Below, piece by piece: positions 62,510 through 64,000 of a stretch of 64,000 nt of DNA; positions within the stretch are counted from its first letter, which is position 1; each line of letters begins with the position of its first letter. Both the position numbers and the translations under genes were made by a program. The notes under the pieces were generated by a model that searched no databases, was not told the DNA's origin, and was given only the letters and a program-made list of their open reading frames with translations. Origin of the DNA: CBDCGJ01 sp965216645 (GTDB lineage Bacteria > Pseudomonadota > Alphaproteobacteria > GCA-2731375); contig CBDCGJ010000063.1 in NCBI GenBank assembly GCA_965216645.1, forward strand, positions 1 to 64,000, given 5' to 3'.

Positions 62510-64000
62510 ATGACCGAGCTTAAGCAGATCCGAAATTTTTCGATCATCGCCCATATCGACCATGGGAAATCGACCTTGGCCGATCGGCTGATCCAGCGCT
62601 GCGGCGGGCTGACGGAGCGGGAGATGTCCGAGCAGGTGCTCGACAATATGGAGCTCGAGCGGGAGCGCGGCATCACCATCAAGGCGCAGACCGTGCGCCT
62701 CGACTACAAGGCCCAGGACGGCGAGACCTATCAGCTCAATCTGATCGACACGCCCGGCCATGTGGATTTCGCCTATGAGGTGAACCGCTCGCTCGCGGCC
62801 TGCGAAGGCTCCCTGCTGGTGGTCGACGCCAGTCAGGGGGTGGAGGCGCAAACCCTGGCCAATGTCTATCAGGCCATCGACAACGATCACGAAATCGTCC
62901 CGGTGCTGAACAAGATCGATTTGCCGGCGGCGGAGCCGGAGCGCATTCGCCGGCAGATCGAGGACGTGGTCGGCATCGACGCGGAAGACGCCATCCTCAC
63001 CTCCGCCAAGACCGGCGAGGGCATCGACGAGGTGCTGGAGGCGCTGGTCACCCGCCTGCCGCCGCCCGCCGGCAATCCGGATGCGCCGTTGCGCGCCTTG
63101 CTGGTCGACAGTTGGTACGACGCCTATCTGGGTGTGGTGGTGTTGGTCCGCATCGTCGACGGCGAATTGAAGAAGGGCATGCGGGTGCGGCTGATGGCGG
63201 CGGACAGCAACCATCTGATCGAGCAAGTCGGCGTCTTTACCCCGAAACTGACCAAGGTCGACCGCCTGGGCCCGGGCGAAATCGGTTACTTCACGGCCTC
63301 GATCAAGGACGTGGCCGATACCCGGGTCGGCGATACCGTGACCGAGGAGAAGCGGCAAACCGCCGAACCCTTGGCCGGGTTCCAGGATTCCGTGCCGGTG
63401 GTGTTCTGCGGCCTCTTCCCCATCGACAGCGCCGACTTCGAGGATCTGCGCGAGAGCCTGGCGCGCCTGCGCCTGAACGATGCCAGCTTCCAGTTCGAGA
63501 TGGAGACCTCGCCGGCCCTCGGCTTTGGCTTCCGCTGCGGCTTTCTCGGTCTGCTGCATATGGAGATCATCCAGCAACGGCTCGAGCGGGAATTCAATCT
63601 CGACCTGATCACCACGGCGCCGAGCGTGATCTACCGCGTGCATATGAACGACGGCGTCATGAAGGAGGTCCACAATCCGGTGGACATGCCCGACCCGGTG
63701 CATATCGCCCATATCGAGGAGCCGTGGATCAAGGCCACGATCCTCTGCCCGGACGAGCATCTGGGCGGCGTACTGAAGCTGTGCGAGGACCGGCGCGGGG
63801 TGCAGCTCGACCTGACCTACGCCGGCAGCCGCGCCATGGTGCAATACCGCCTGCCGCTCAACGAAGTGGTCTTCGACTTCTACGACCGGCTGAAATCGGT
63901 CAGCCGCGGCTATGCCAGCTTCGACTATCAGCTCGAGGATTATCAGGAGGGCGAACTGGTGAAGATGTCGATCCTGGTCAACGGTGAGGAGGTCGACGCC
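62510..64000 (+). CDS. lepA: Elongation factor 4 (LepA), 3' end beyond the window
   Basis: The first 497 codons are open to the window edge, about 80% of the usual ~600 aa. MTELKQIRNFSIIAHIDHGKSTLADRLIQRCGGLTEREMSEQVLDNMELERERGITIKAQTVRL gives the G1 loop AHIDHGKST and the EF4-specific switch region. DTPGHVDF is G3, NKIDLP is G4. GFGFRCGFLGLLHMEIIQQRLEREFNLDLI is typical of LepA domain III. A ribosomal GTPase that can back-translocate or rescue stalled ribosomes. No frameshift is seen. Confidence 0.97.
   Translation, partial: MTELKQIRNFSIIAHIDHGKSTLADRLIQRCGGLTEREMSEQVLDNMELERERGITIKAQTVRLDYKAQDGETYQLNLIDTPGHVDFAYEVNRSLAACEGSLLVVDASQGVEAQTLANVYQAIDNDHEIVPVLNKIDLPAAEPERIRRQIEDVVGIDAEDAILTSAKTGEGIDEVLEALVTRLPPPAGNPDAPLRALLVDSWYDAYLGVVVLVRIVDGELKKGMRVRLMAADSNHLIEQVGVFTPKLTKVDRLGPGEIGYFTASIKDVADTRVGDTVTEEKRQTAEPLAGFQDSVPVVFCGLFPIDSADFEDLRESLARLRLNDASFQFEMETSPALGFGFRCGFLGLLHMEIIQQRLEREFNLDLITTAPSVIYRVHMNDGVMKEVHNPVDMPDPVHIAHIEEPWIKATILCPDEHLGGVLKLCEDRRGVQLDLTYAGSRAMVQYRLPLNEVVFDFYDRLKSVSRGYASFDYQLEDYQEGELVKMSILVNGEEVDA

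Noticed and set aside
62261..63844. 527-codon leftward frame opposite lepA
   Set aside because: It is a His/Gln/Asp-rich shadow of lepA, which is clearly the real gene with all G-motifs.
1..64000. rRNA, tRNA, CRISPR or riboswitch in the window
   Set aside because: I scanned the intergenic regions and found no cloverleaf-type tRNA with conserved TTCGANTC arm, no rRNA stretch, no repeat-spacer array and no riboswitch consensus I could recognise. A covariance-model search would be needed to exclude small RNAs.

Overview
The window looks like an origin-proximal chromosomal segment of an alphaproteobacterium, probably Rhodospirillales-like and probably from a metagenome-derived or error-prone assembly. 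The clues are blocks that sit near the chromosome origin in this class (mnmE-[two parS]-mnmG-rsmG-parA-parB; a DUF3576 lipoprotein-leuS-lptE-holA; timA/fxsA/secB/dnaQ/coaE), two tripartite tricarboxylate transporters (TTT), DUF1127 and lepA. No rRNA, tRNA or CRISPR array was recognised.

Layout. 1-3150: a foreign-looking end with an FG-GAP/PKD secreted protein and the 5' half of an IS481 transposase, which stops inside the 5' end of a Rieske oxygenase gene near 3150. This is either an assembly chimera or a recombination joint. 3.3-8.5 kb: a TTT operon (tctB-tctA-tctC, then the cut Rieske gene) divergent from a marR-sulfatase pair. 8.5-9.6 kb: two small orphan genes between perfect 15-bp inverted repeats. 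9.6-18.5 kb: timA, fxsA, secB, dnaQ and coaE, with caiB, an O-methyltransferase, a deaminase, a DUF2207 protein and lemA lying between dnaQ and coaE. 18.5-24 kb: LysR, DUF1127, a second TTT operon and a LysE exporter. 24-27.5 kb: a decayed, AT-richer stretch with a cyclase/AfsR-type pseudogene and scattered GGGGACAGTATA-type repeats. 27.5-31.5 kb: quinone reductase, Ogt, a YyaL-type protein, DUF6489. 31.5-43.9 kb: the mnmE/mnmG/rsmG/parAB and leuS/lptE/holA core, with an IS5-family element between parB and holA. 44-52 kb: envelope and metabolic genes (porin, GT9, thiE, YggS, L,D-transpeptidase, two RraB-like proteins, Nudix). 51.5-55.2 kb: ABC exporter, a candidate 51-aa leader ORF and an M6-type metalloprotease in one direction. 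55-64 kb: HAD, hemerythrin, sulfotransferase-like, a 23-repeat Sel1 protein divergent from a propeller-repeat protein, and lepA running off the end.

The most important caution is that about 20 single-base frameshifts break otherwise intact genes, including essential ones (leuS, secB, dnaQ, mnmG). In every case correcting one base per break restores the family's normal sequence and a length divisible by three. I therefore annotate these as single genes with probable sequence errors rather than as pseudogenes.

Functional themes. Chromosome segregation (ParABS) sits with tRNA wobble modification (MnmE/MnmG) and 16S rRNA methylation (RsmG). The two TTT systems with MarR and LysR regulators suggest uptake and breakdown of organic acids or aromatics, possibly sulfated ones. 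The most speculative cluster is the metalloprotease-small ORF-ABC exporter set at 51.5-55.2 kb.
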